Below are positions 40,752 through 50,857 of a stretch of DNA of 64,000 nt, in pieces (the stretch's first letter is position 1; each line of letters opens with the position of its first letter). The notes beneath the pieces are model-generated. The model saw only the letters and a list, made by a program, of their open reading frames with translations. It was not told where the DNA came from and did not search any database. The stretch is taken from NCBI RefSeq assembly GCF_020523795.1, contig NZ_JAJALI010000010.1:62001-126000 (forward strand), read 5' to 3'. The stretch comes from Ancylobacter sp. Lp-2 (GTDB lineage Bacteria; Pseudomonadota; Alphaproteobacteria; Rhizobiales; Xanthobacteraceae). Position numbers and translations under genes: made by a program.

Positions 40752-42517
40752 GTTTTCGACAGGCGCATCGCCGTGTCGATCAGTCCCACCATCGAATAGG
40801 TCTGCGGAATGTTGCCCCACAGCTCCAGCGTCTGGTTGTCGATGTCCTCGGAGAGCAGCCCGGCCTCGTTGCGGCGGTCGAGCAGGTTCTGGAACATCGC
40901 GCGCGCCTCGTCGCGGCGCCCGATCATGTCGAGCGCGTTGACGTACCAGAACGAGCAGATCGTGAAGGAGGTCTCGGGCAGGCCGAAATCGTCCTCGCCG
41001 GCGTAGCGCATCAGATAACCGTTGCGCATGAGGTCGTGGCCGACCCGCTCCACCGTGGCGACGAAGCGCGGATCGTCCGGCCGCACGAAGCCGAGATCGG
41101 CGAGCAGCAGCAGGCTGGCGTCGATCTGGCCGTCCTCCTCGGCGTCGAGGAAGCTGTTCATCTCCTCGTTCCACGCGAAGGAGAGGATTCGGGCGCGGAT
41201 GGCCGCCGCCTGCTCCTTCCAGTACGTGGCGCGCTCCGGCAGACCCAGCACGCCCGCGATCTTGGCGAGTCGCGTGCAGGCCGCCCAGCTCATCACCGCC
41301 GAGAAGGTGTGCACCCGCCTCTTGCCGCGCAGCTCCCACAGGCCGGCATCGGGCTCGAAGGCGAATTCCGCCGCCCGCGTGCCGACGCCTTCCAGGAGTT
41401 CGAACAGCGCGCGGTCGCCCCACGTCGGCAGCCGGTGGTCGAAGAACATCTGCGCCGCCGCCAGCACCACATGGCCGTAGCCGTCATTCTGCACCTGCTC
41501 GGCCGCCTGGTTGCCCACCCGCACCGGCCCCATGCCGCGGAAGCCCGGCAGGGCCGGGGCGAAGCGCTCCTCCAGCGGCGTGCCCGGCACGATGGAGTAG
41601 ACCGGCGCCAGCCGCCCGGAGGGTTCGGAGGCGATCACCGTGGTCAGGTAGCGGATGTAGTCTTCCATCGTCCGGGTGGCGCCGAGCAGGTTCAGCGCCC
41701 GCACGGTGAAATAGCTGTCGCGCAGCCAGCAGTGCCGGTAGTCCCAGTTGCGGATCGAGTGCGGCGCCTCAGGGATCGAGGTGGTCAGCGCGGCGACGAT
41801 GCCGCCCGTCTCCTCATAGGCGCACAGCTTCAGCGAGATGGCGGCACGGATCACCGCGTCCTGCCATTCGAAGGGAATGGAGAGGTAGCGCACCCACTCG
41901 TACCAATAGTCGCGGGTCTTCTCCTCGAAGGAGCGCGCCGTGTCGGTGAGCGAGTTGGCGAAGGGCTCGTCCGGTCCCAACACGATGGTCGCCGCCCGGC
42001 TCAGCACGAAGGGCCGTTCCTCGGCGATGTAGACGATCGGCAGGTCGGTGGTGGCGCGCACCGCGAAGTCGTCGCCGGAAAACCGCATGTGGTTGGAGCC
42101 GCGCACCGGCTTCGGCGCCGTCTCGCCCCAGTTGAAGCGCGGGCGCAGCCGGATGGTGACGCGGCAGGTGCCGGCGAGCGGCTCGATGCGCCGCACCAGC
42201 GTCGCCGGGCGGTAGATGCGGTCGTAGAGCTTGAAGCGCGGCGCGAAGTCGGTGATGCGCAGTTTCGCGCCGTCGGCGCTCTCGATCACCGTCTCGATGA
42301 TGGCGGTGTTGGGCTGGTAGCGGCGCGTCGCCTTCACCTGTCCATCGAGGACGACATCGAAGAAGCCGCCTTCCGGCTCCTCGCCGCCGAGCAAAGCGGA
42401 GAAGATCGGGTCGCCGTCGATGCGTGGCCAGCAGCACCAGGCGATGCGGCCGTTGGGGTCGACCAGCGCGGCGATGGTGCCGTTGCCGATGGCGGCGAGA
42501 TTGAGGTTCGAGCTCAT
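40721..42517 (-). CDS. Glycoside hydrolase family 15 protein (glucoamylase/trehalase-like)
   Basis: The 598-aa product begins MSSNLNLAAIGNGTIAALVDPNGRIAW and has an N-terminal beta-sandwich (to about 240) and an (alpha/alpha)6 barrel. The barrel contains GGIVAALTTSIPEAPHSIRNWDYRHCWLRDSYF, AAEQVQNDGYGHVV with the general-acid Glu region, and SFTICSFWYVNALDMIGR. GH15 members cleave alpha-glucans, and some actinobacterial ones are trehalases. Sitting between otsB and otsA with overlaps at both ends, it probably acts in trehalose or glucan turnover. Exact substrate is inference. Confidence 0.9.
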   Translation of the reverse strand: MSSNLNLAAIGNGTIAALVDPNGRIAWCCWPRIDGDPIFSALLGGEEPEGGFFDVVLDGQVKATRRYQPNTAIIETVIESADGAKLRITDFAPRFKLYDRIYRPATLVRRIEPLAGTCRVTIRLRPRFNWGETAPKPVRGSNHMRFSGDDFAVRATTDLPIVYIAEERPFVLSRAATIVLGPDEPFANSLTDTARSFEEKTRDYWYEWVRYLSIPFEWQDAVIRAAISLKLCAYEETGGIVAALTTSIPEAPHSIRNWDYRHCWLRDSYFTVRALNLLGATRTMEDYIRYLTTVIASEPSGRLAPVYSIVPGTPLEERFAPALPGFRGMGPVRVGNQAAEQVQNDGYGHVVLAAAQMFFDHRLPTWGDRALFELLEGVGTRAAEFAFEPDAGLWELRGKRRVHTFSAVMSWAACTRLAKIAGVLGLPERATYWKEQAAAIRARILSFAWNEEMNSFLDAEEDGQIDASLLLLADLGFVRPDDPRFVATVERVGHDLMRNGYLMRYAGEDDFGLPETSFTICSFWYVNALDMIGRRDEARAMFQNLLDRRNEAGLLSEDIDNQTLELWGNIPQTYSMVGLIDTAMRLSKTWEEAFWRGS

Positions 42518-43302
42518 CGCGCCGCCTCCGTCGTGCCGAGGCTTTCGGCAACCACGGAGGCCAGCCAGAAGCGCACCTCGCCCGGGGTGTCCAGGCGGAA
42601 ATCTGCTTGGTCGGTCGGGCGCGGCCCCACCGCCACCGCGAGGCCGCCGGCCGCCTTCACCGCGCCGAAGCCGTCCTCGTCGGTCACGTCGTCGCCGAGG
42701 AATACCGGCAGCCGCCCGGCGAAGGGCGCGGTCTCCAGGAAGCGTTTCACCGCCGTGCCCTTGGTCAGCCCGGCCTGGCGGATCTCGATCACGCTGCGGC
42801 CGGCGAGCAGTTCGATGTCGGATTGCAGTCCGTTGGCGATGGCGCCGACCTTCAGCTTCACGTCGTCCTCGAATTGTGGCACCGCGCGGTAATGCACGGC
42901 GAGCGACAGCGGCTTGTGCTCGAGATAGACGCCTGGCCACGCTTTGAGCGCCGCGTCGAGCTCGGTCTCCAGCCGCTTGCGCCAGGGCGGAATGGCGAGC
43001 GGCACCGCTTTGCCGTCGGACTTCAGCCGCAGCTCGGCGCCGTGCTGTCCGGCGGCGGCGAGCCGCGCCGGGGCGAAGCGGCGGTCCATCCATTCGATGG
43101 TGCGGCCGGACACCAACGCCACCGCGCCGTCGAAGGCGGTCTGCAAGCGCATCAGCAACGTCGGCAGATCCTCGGGGATGGTGATCCCTTCGGGATGGTC
43201 GGCGTGCTCGATCAGCGTGCCGTCAATGTCGAGGAACAGTGCCCAATCCGACCGGGGCGCGGGGCGCATGCCGGTTTCTGATGCGGTTCGTACTCTCGCC
43301 AT
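42514..43302 (-). CDS. otsB: Trehalose-6-phosphate phosphatase
   Basis: The 262-aa product is a HAD hydrolase: nucleophile and acid D25-x-D27 in LFLDIDGTL, VSGRTIEWMDRRF, AGQHGAELR and the Mg-binding GDDVTDEDGF. It dephosphorylates trehalose-6-phosphate to trehalose. It is first in a three-gene operon with GH15 and otsA, overlapping the former by four bases. ATG 43302 (MARVRTAS) is chosen; ATG 43269 would give a shorter form. TATAGG just before the start suggests a very short 5' leader. Confidence 0.96.
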   Translation of the reverse strand: MARVRTASETGMRPAPRSDWALFLDIDGTLIEHADHPEGITIPEDLPTLLMRLQTAFDGAVALVSGRTIEWMDRRFAPARLAAAGQHGAELRLKSDGKAVPLAIPPWRKRLETELDAALKAWPGVYLEHKPLSLAVHYRAVPQFEDDVKLKVGAIANGLQSDIELLAGRSVIEIRQAGLTKGTAVKRFLETAPFAGRLPVFLGDDVTDEDGFGAVKAAGGLAVAVGPRPTDQADFRLDTPGEVRFWLASVVAESLGTTEAAR

Positions 43303-43537
43303 GCCTACCCTATACAAGCCTCGCCCCGCCGCGGGGAGGTAGTGACATAGGCACGCCTCCCCGTTCGCTGCCCTGCAGCAGGGGGGTAACGCGGAGAGCG
43401 CGGTGGCGTTCCAATACCGGAGCAGGAAAGTTCGGCGGCCGGCCGAAAACCTTGCAGCCGTGCCCTGCGACGACGTCGCCATGGGCCTCGCCGGCCGGGC
43501 GGGCTAGTATCCGCTTGAGGGTTTGGAGGGCACGGAC

Positions 43538-44092
43538 ATGACCGCCGACGAGGTGATCGCACTGCTCGATCTCACGCCGGGCGCGACCTGCGGCTTCGTG
43601 CGGCTGACCTATGTCGCGTCGCAGCGCATCGCGCCCGATGGCCTGCCCGCGCCGTTCGAGGGCGGGCGGCCGATGGGCTCGGCGCTGTATTTTTTGGTGA
43701 CGCCGGCGGCGCCGGTGCAACTGCACCGCATCCGCAACGACCAGCTCTATCACTATTATCTCGGCGACCCGCTCGAGGTGCTGCTGCTGCACGAGGACGG
43801 CGGCGTCGAGCGCGCGGTGGTGGGGCCGGATCTCGCGGCCGGCCAGTGCGTGCAGCTGTTCATTCCCGGCGGCACCTTCCACACCGCCCGCCTCGTCACC
43901 GGCGGCGGGTGGTTCCTCGGCGCCAGCACCGAATGGCCCGGCGTCGAGCCCGAGGATGTCGAGCTCGGCGACCGCGAGGCGCTGGTCGCCCGCTTCCCCT
44001 CGGCGGCGGTGGAGATAAGCGACTTCCCGGTGCCGCTGGCCGCGTCCGGGGCGTCGGTGGCCTTGTCGGGCGCAGGCGCGCGGTTTACATAG
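43538..44092 (+). CDS. Cupin-fold DUF985 protein
   Basis: The 184-aa product matches the DUF985 family, a single cupin barrel: GFVRLTYVASQRI, GSALYFLVTP, WHRIRSDE-like LHRIRNDQLYHYYLGDPLEVLLL, GPDLAAGQCVQLFIPGGTFHTARL and GGGWFLGASTEWPG. Structure-based work has suggested sugar or nucleotide-sugar binding but no reaction is established. GGAGGG lies 8 nt before ATG 43538. The C-terminal 40 residues look disordered. Confidence 0.9.
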   Translation: MTADEVIALLDLTPGATCGFVRLTYVASQRIAPDGLPAPFEGGRPMGSALYFLVTPAAPVQLHRIRNDQLYHYYLGDPLEVLLLHEDGGVERAVVGPDLAAGQCVQLFIPGGTFHTARLVTGGGWFLGASTEWPGVEPEDVELGDREALVARFPSAAVEISDFPVPLAASGASVALSGAGARFT

Positions 44093-44181
44093 CGCGCAAC
44101 CCTTCTCACCGGCACCACGGCCCGCTATCGGCACTCGCCGCCGCGCGCGCCCCCCACGCGCAGATGCGCAGGATCTGGCTC

Positions 44182-45837
<1,656 letters not shown>

Positions 45838-45883
45838 GGCGCTGAGGAAGGCGGGGCGGCCCGCCACCCTTTGTATCGCGACG

Positions 45884-45916
45884 AAAGCCGGCGCCGGGCC
45901 CCCCGCGCCGGCTTTT
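45884..45916 (+). terminator. Rho-independent terminator after ettA
   Basis: An 11-bp stem (AAAGCCGGCGC / GCGCCGGCTTT) with a 10-nt C-rich loop is followed by one further T. It is 46 bp after the ettA stop. Confidence 0.85.
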
Positions 45917-46010
45917 GCATTTCCCGGCGCGCGGGACGTGGTTCCCGCTCGACCGGCGCTGCTGTGTCCGGCTACCCTCTCAGAATGTGGAAGAAGAGCG
46001 GGAGGGCACG

Positions 46011-46481
46011 GTGCTTAAGGTCGCGATAGCTTTGGCGCTGATGGCCCCCATGGCGTCGGCGGCTGTTGCAACGACAGTCCGTGTTGCGCGAAACGATACG
46101 CCCTATTCACAAGAGCAGATCTTGGAAGGGGTCCGGGTCTTTCGCGCGGCTTGCCAACCTCTCGGCGGCAGTCAGTGGGACGATCTTCAGAGCGTCGAGA
46201 TCGATGCGATGGTCGAATACGCGCCACACCGACTGGCAAAGGGTTGGAAATATACGATCTTTGTTCGCGCCAAGGTGCCGGACAGGCCATCGGCCATCCC
46301 TGGCGCGAGGCCGGATATTGGGGTGATCGCGGGCCAGACATTGCACTACGCGCTTGGTGGTGGTCGGGCGCCCGGGTTTTTCTCTACCAAGCGCGCATCC
46401 AATTACCTTTGCGGAATTCAGGGCTACGATACCAGCTCTGACGTATTCGTGCCTGTTCCTGCACTCGGAGTCCTGCGGTAG
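46011..46481 (+). CDS. Exported protein of unknown function
   Basis: The 156-aa product has a signal peptide (LKVAIALALMAPMASAAVA, cleavage near residue 20). Two cysteines (in RAACQP and NYLCGI) may form a disulfide. I do not recognise a family. GTG 46011 has GGAGGG 5 nt upstream. Base composition and codon use (more A/T at third positions, codons such as CGA, TTT, ATA) differ from neighbouring genes, suggesting recent transfer or a poorly expressed orphan. Confidence 0.65.
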   Translation: MLKVAIALALMAPMASAAVATTVRVARNDTPYSQEQILEGVRVFRAACQPLGGSQWDDLQSVEIDAMVEYAPHRLAKGWKYTIFVRAKVPDRPSAIPGARPDIGVIAGQTLHYALGGGRAPGFFSTKRASNYLCGIQGYDTSSDVFVPVPALGVLR

Positions 46482-46595
46482 CGCGCCGTCACGCAGCCGC
46501 TTGTCAGCTCCTCGGTATCGTTTCTTCTCTCGACTCGCGCGTTGCAGCCGGACGCGCTATAGCCCGGAATAGCGCAACCTGATCGCGGTCAGCCG

Positions 46596-47369
46596 ATGCG
46601 AACGCTCCGGCGCCTTGCCCTCAATCGCTGGGACCTCGGTCTCGGCCTCGTCGCCATCCTGGTGGCGACGGTGGCGTTCGCGTGGTTCGTGCGCGCCGCC
46701 GATCCGTCGATCCGCAGCGCGCTGATCGCCGGCTGGATCGCCGTCGCGCTCGCCTGCGCTGGCGGCATCATCCGGCTGACCGCGACGCGGCAGGGCAGCA
46801 TCCGGCTGTTTTCCTCCGAGATCCGCGCGCTGCAATTCGGCCTGCACAGCATGGACATGCTCGGCTTCTGGCGGGCGCTCCATGCCGATCCCGCCGCCGG
46901 CGCCGGCGGTTTCGCCGATGTCGCCCGCAAGGAGAGCTATTTCGCCTTCATCCATGCGTCCGGCGCCACCATCGGCAATCTGCACCCGGATGTGGTCGAG
47001 AGCACGGTGCGCTTCTACACCTATCTCAAGATGTCGCGCGACGCGGCGGACAGCCTCGGCGGCTGGGACAAGGTGACGGACCCGGTGGCCCGCCGCGCCC
47101 ATATCCGCTATGTCGTGATCCTGCTCGCCCAGTCGATGCTGTGGGGCTTCATCGCCCGCTGGCACATGGGCGCGGCGTTCCGGCCGGACGATTATGCCTT
47201 CCTCGCCGAGATCGAGAAGGCCTATGACGAGGTGACCGTGAGCGGCACCTTCCACATGCTGTGCGGCGGCCATCAGCAGCGGGCGGTGCTGACCGCGCTG
47301 CGCGAGGAAGCCGCCCGACTTTCCAGCGTCCAACTTTCCGCCGTGCCCGACAAGATCGTGAGAGAGTGA
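46596..47369 (+). CDS. Membrane-anchored protein of unknown function
   Basis: The 257-aa product has two N-terminal membrane helices (about 14-34 and 40-58) and a helical cytoplasmic domain (about 70-250) without catalytic motifs I recognise. It may be one of the diffuse DUF4760-type families, but I cannot confirm that. Its stop is only 4 bp from the tam start, so the two are probably cotranscribed. Confidence 0.65.
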   Translation: MRTLRRLALNRWDLGLGLVAILVATVAFAWFVRAADPSIRSALIAGWIAVALACAGGIIRLTATRQGSIRLFSSEIRALQFGLHSMDMLGFWRALHADPAAGAGGFADVARKESYFAFIHASGATIGNLHPDVVESTVRFYTYLKMSRDAADSLGGWDKVTDPVARRAHIRYVVILLAQSMLWGFIARWHMGAAFRPDDYAFLAEIEKAYDEVTVSGTFHMLCGGHQQRAVLTALREEAARLSSVQLSAVPDKIVRE

Positions 47370-47373
47370 GCCG

Positions 47374-48156
47374 ATGACCCTGCGTGCCGCCGCCGAAGAC
47401 TGGAATCCCGCCCTCTATCTGAAGTTCGCCGACGAGCGCACGCGCCCTTCGCGCGATCTCGTCGCGCAGATCCCGCTGGCGGCGCCGCGCCGCGTCGTCG
47501 ACATCGGCTGCGGGCCGGGCAATTCCACCGAGCTGCTGGCGGAGCGCTGGCCGCAGGCCGAGGTGCTCGGCATCGACAGCTCGCCCAACATGGTCAGGCA
47601 GGCGGGCGAGCGCCTGCCCGCCGCCCGCTTCGAGGTCGCCGACGTCGCGACATGGCAGCCGGCGCCCGGCACCGACCTCATCTTCGGCAATGCCGTGTTC
47701 CAGTGGGTGCCGGACCATCCCGCCGTGCTGCGCCGCCTTGTGGAGGCGCTGCCCGAGGGCGGCGTGCTCGCCGTGCAGATGCCCGACAACGTCGCCGAGC
47801 CCTCGCATGTGCTGATGGCGCAGACGGCGGCGGAGGGGCCGTGGGCGGGCAAGATCGCCGGCGCCACCCGCGACGAACTGCCGTCGGTCGGCGCCTATTA
47901 TGACCTGCTGAAGCCGGTCGCCCAGCGGGTCGAGATCTGGCACACCCACTACCAGCACGCCCTCGACGGCGCCGCCGCCATCGCCGAGTGGTTCAAGTCG
48001 ACGGCGCTGCGGCCCTATCTCGACCCGCTCGATACCGAGGAGCGCGCCGCCTTCCTCGCCGCCTACACCGCGCGGATCGCCGAGGCCTATCCGGCGCGGG
48101 TGGATGGCAAGGTGCTGCTGCGCTTCCCGCGCCTGTTCATCGTCGCGGTGCGATAG
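47374..48156 (+). CDS. tam: Trans-aconitate 2-methyltransferase
   Basis: The 260-aa length equals typical Tam. The SAM-binding motif is [20 protein letters not shown], followed by [14 protein letters not shown], then the family-specific [28 protein letters not shown] and [22 protein letters not shown]. Tam methylates trans-aconitate, an inhibitor of aconitase, in the cytoplasm. GAGAG precedes ATG 47374. It follows a membrane-protein gene by 4 bp. Confidence 0.93.
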   Translation: MTLRAAAEDWNPALYLKFADERTRPSRDLVAQIPLAAPRRVVDIGCGPGNSTELLAERWPQAEVLGIDSSPNMVRQAGERLPAARFEVADVATWQPAPGTDLIFGNAVFQWVPDHPAVLRRLVEALPEGGVLAVQMPDNVAEPSHVLMAQTAAEGPWAGKIAGATRDELPSVGAYYDLLKPVAQRVEIWHTHYQHALDGAAAIAEWFKSTALRPYLDPLDTEERAAFLAAYTARIAEAYPARVDGKVLLRFPRLFIVAVR

Positions 48157-48204
48157 GCCGCGCCGCGCCAGCTCCGGCGTGGGTTCCGGCGTGGAGAGGG
48201 CGGC

Positions 48205-48684
48205 TCACGCCCCCTCCACCGCCTTCCACAGCACCGCCAGGTCGATCTTCTGCATCTGCATCATCGCCGCCATCACCCGCTGGGAGATGGCGGGGTCGGA
48301 ATGCGCCTTCTCGACCAGTTCCTGGCTGTTCACCTGCCAGGACAGGCCGAAGCGGTCCTTCAGCCAGCCGCAGGGCTGGTACAGGCCGCCGGCGCCGAGC
48401 TTCTCCCAGTAGAAGTCGATCTCCTCCTGCGTCCTGCAGTCGATCAGGAAGGAGGTGGCCTCGCTGAGCTTGAAGATCGTCCCGCCATTGATGGCGCCGA
48501 ACTGCAGGCCGTCGAGCTCGAACAGCACCACCATCACGCTGCCTTCCGGGCCGGGGCCGAGCTCCGAATAGCGCGCCACCGTGAGGATGCGCGAATTGGG
48601 AAACACCGAGACGTAGAACCGTGCCGCCTCCTCGGCCTCGCTGTCGAACCACAGATAGGGGGTGATCGCCTGCCTCAGTCCCAT
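48205..48684 (-). CDS. VOC-fold protein (PhnB/3-dmu-9_3-mt type)
   Basis: The 159-aa product has the vicinal-oxygen-chelate fold of the PhnB-like group: ITPYLWFDSEAEEAARFYVSVFPNSRI, LDGLQFGAINGG, SFLIDCRTQEEIDFYWEKL and CGWLKDRFGLSWQV. Ordinary members carry no known catalytic role although some are annotated as methyltransferase-like. ATG 48684 (MGLRQAITP) is the family start. It converges with tam. Function not assignable. Confidence 0.9.
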   Translation of the reverse strand: MGLRQAITPYLWFDSEAEEAARFYVSVFPNSRILTVARYSELGPGPEGSVMVVLFELDGLQFGAINGGTIFKLSEATSFLIDCRTQEEIDFYWEKLGAGGLYQPCGWLKDRFGLSWQVNSQELVEKAHSDPAISQRVMAAMMQMQKIDLAVLWKAVEGA

Positions 48685-48816
48685 CGTTTCTCTCCCACAT
48701 GGGCGCCGGCATCCGCGCCGACACTGCAAGGACGTCCGGCGCGGCCCGATCCCGACACGCGCAACCGTGAACGGGTGGGATTTCCGCGCCGGCTCCCGCT
48801 GCGCTAAGTAGGGCGC

Positions 48817-50046
48817 ATGCGCATCCTGTCCCGTCTCGCCATCGCCCTTCTGTCCCTGTCCGCCGTCGCCGGGGCGTCCTCGTCCGTCCGCGCCGACGCC
48901 GCCTTCGACCGCTGGCTGGCGGCGCAATGGCCGGCGGCTCAAGCGATGGGTATCTCCCGCGCCACCTTCGAGCGCGAGACCAAGGGGCTGGAGCCGGATT
49001 ATTCGCTGCCGGACCTCGCCATTCCCGGCAAGCCGCAGAAGCCGGGCGCGCAGGCCGAGTTCGTGCAGACCCCGGCCGCCTATCTCTCCGACAAGGCGAT
49101 CGCCTCCTATGCCACGCGCGGCCGCGCGCTCGCCGCGCAGTATCGCGGCCAGCTCGACGCCATCGAACGGCGCTTCGGCGTGCCCGGCTCGATCCTGCTC
49201 GCCATCTGGGCGCGCGAGACCTCCTATGGCGGCGCCAAGCTGAACTACGACGCGCTGCGCGTCGTGGCGACGCAGGCCTATGTCGGCCGCCGCAAGGACG
49301 AGTTCCGCGCCGAATTCCTCGCCGCGCTGAAGATCCTCGACGAGGGCCATGTGAGGCGCGCCGAGATGAAGAGTTCCTGGGCCGGCGCCATGGGCCTCAC
49401 CCAGTTCATGCCGACTGGCTACCTGAAATACGGCGTCGACCTCGACGGCGACGGCACCGCCAATATCTGGACCTCTGTGCCGGAGGCGCTGGCCGCCACC
49501 GCCAGCCTGCTGCGCGAGGAGGGCTGGCAGCCCGGCAAGCGCTGGGCCTACGAGATCGCGGTGCCGGCCGGCTTCGACTGCACTGAGGCCGAGCCCGCCG
49601 TCACCCGCCCGATCGCCGCCTGGCTGAAGAGCGGCGTGAAGGTGGCGGATGGCCGCCGCATCCCGCCCACCGCGATGAAGGACCCGGCCTCGATCATCAT
49701 GCCGGCCGGCCCGTTCGGCCCGGTCTTCCTGACGCCGGCCAACTATTTCGCGCTGAAGAACTACAACTTTGCCGATCTCTACGTGCTCTATGTCGGCCAC
49801 CTCGCCGACCGTATCGAGGACGACCGTCCCTTCGCCCGCGACTGGCAGCCGATCGCGCTGGTGAAGACCAGCGACCTCGAATTCATGCAGAAGGTGCTCA
49901 CCCGCGAGGGCCTCTACGCCGAGAAGGTCGACGGCAAGGCCGGCATGAAGACCCGCGCCGCGCTCGGCGCCTACCAGAAGGCGAGGGGCCTGCCGCTTGA
50001 CTGCTGGCCGACGCAGGCGCTTCTGGAGCGCATGAAGGGCGGCTGA
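48817..50046 (+). CDS. Lytic murein transglycosylase (MltB-like, SLT_2) with peptidoglycan-binding domain
   Basis: The 409-aa product has a signal peptide (to about residue 26). The catalytic domain (about 28-330) carries E134 in IWARETSYGG and AGAMGLTQFMPTGYLKYGVDLDGDG, and a C-terminal PG_binding_1 repeat follows (about 345-405, LTREGLYAEKVDGKAGMKTRAALGAYQ). It cleaves peptidoglycan glycan strands in the periplasm, forming anhydromuramic ends. No lipobox cysteine is visible, so it is soluble rather than a lipoprotein. Followed by the lipocalin-like gene after 28 bp. Confidence 0.94.
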   Translation: MRILSRLAIALLSLSAVAGASSSVRADAAFDRWLAAQWPAAQAMGISRATFERETKGLEPDYSLPDLAIPGKPQKPGAQAEFVQTPAAYLSDKAIASYATRGRALAAQYRGQLDAIERRFGVPGSILLAIWARETSYGGAKLNYDALRVVATQAYVGRRKDEFRAEFLAALKILDEGHVRRAEMKSSWAGAMGLTQFMPTGYLKYGVDLDGDGTANIWTSVPEALAATASLLREEGWQPGKRWAYEIAVPAGFDCTEAEPAVTRPIAAWLKSGVKVADGRRIPPTAMKDPASIIMPAGPFGPVFLTPANYFALKNYNFADLYVLYVGHLADRIEDDRPFARDWQPIALVKTSDLEFMQKVLTREGLYAEKVDGKAGMKTRAALGAYQKARGLPLDCWPTQALLERMKGG

Positions 50047-50074
50047 GGTCGGGGCGCCGCCAGAGGGCGGTGCG

Positions 50075-50536
50075 ATGCGCGAGGCGGATCTGCTCGGTGC
50101 CTGGATTCTCAGGAGCTTCCGTTTCGAGGAGGTGGCGACCGGCCGCCAGTGGGAGCCGTTCGGCCCCAACCCGGCGGGCACCATCCTCTTGCACCCCGGC
50201 GGGCGGTTCTTCGCCCTGATCACCCCGACCGGCCGGCCCTCGCCGGTCACCGAGGCCGAGCAGGCTGCGGCCTTCCGCGATCTCGTCGCCTATTCCGGCA
50301 CCTATCGGATCGAGGCGCCGGACCGGCTGGTCACCCGGGTCGACATCTCCTGGTTCCCGCGCTGGATCGGCACCGAGCAGCTGCGCCACTGCACGCTCGA
50401 CGGCGACGATCTCGAACTCGTCAGCGCCCCGCTCGACATGCCCCGCGGCGACGGCGAGCCGGTCGCGGTGATCGCCCGCGTGGCGTGGCGCCGCGAGGTC
50501 GCGCCGCCGGACGGTGCCGTGATAGCTGCCGGCTAG
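50075..50536 (+). CDS. Lipocalin-like domain protein
   Basis: The 153-aa product matches the bacterial lipocalin-like family: LLGAWILRSFRFEE, GRQWEPFGPNPAGTILLHPGGRFFALI, YSGTYRIEAPDRLVTRVDISWFPRWIGTEQLRHCTLDGDDLEL. The beta-barrel probably binds a small hydrophobic ligand, unknown. No signal peptide. The start codon follows the lytic transglycosylase closely, allowing cotranscription. Its stop overlaps that of the convergent 43-aa ORF. Confidence 0.88.
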   Translation: MREADLLGAWILRSFRFEEVATGRQWEPFGPNPAGTILLHPGGRFFALITPTGRPSPVTEAEQAAAFRDLVAYSGTYRIEAPDRLVTRVDISWFPRWIGTEQLRHCTLDGDDLELVSAPLDMPRGDGEPVAVIARVAWRREVAPPDGAVIAAG

Positions 50537-50664
50537 CCGGCATCCGCGCTCGCCACCACCAGCGGCGCCGGCGCGGCGTTCGGCTGGTCCGGCGCATGCG
50601 CCACGATCACGCTCAGCGCCACCACGCCGGACAGCACGAAGACGATGAGCATCCGGGCGTACAT
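50533..50664 (-). CDS. 43-aa exported or membrane micro-protein
   Basis: The frame from ATG 50664 has GGAGAG 5 nt upstream. It encodes MYARMLIVFVLSGVVALSVI, a single hydrophobic segment, followed by a Pro/Ala-rich tail APDQPNAAPAPLVVASADAG. It shares 4 bp with the convergent lipocalin-like gene. No family recognised; the ribosome site and hydrophobic start support it. Confidence 0.55.
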   Translation of the reverse strand: MYARMLIVFVLSGVVALSVIVAHAPDQPNAAPAPLVVASADAG

Positions 50665-50830
50665 CTGCGCTCTCCTATTGGGCCGCCACGACGGCTGGCC
50701 GATGGGAGAAGGCTACGCAGGAGCGCGCGCCGCCGATATTGTACCCGGGCGTGGTGGTTTCATCCGATCAAGGGGGGCGATCATCCCTTGGTTTACCTGC
50801 AAGCGCGCGCAAATTGCCCGGGCGGCTTCC

Positions 50831-50854
50831 GGCCGCCGCCCGCGAGCGGCGGCC
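50831..50854 (-). terminator. Hairpin after the beta-lactamase gene
   Basis: A perfect 9-bp inverted repeat (GGCCGCCGC / GCGGCGGCC) with a 6-nt loop begins 3 bp beyond the stop. No T run follows, so it may need Rho. Confidence 0.45.
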
Positions 50855-50857
50855 CGC

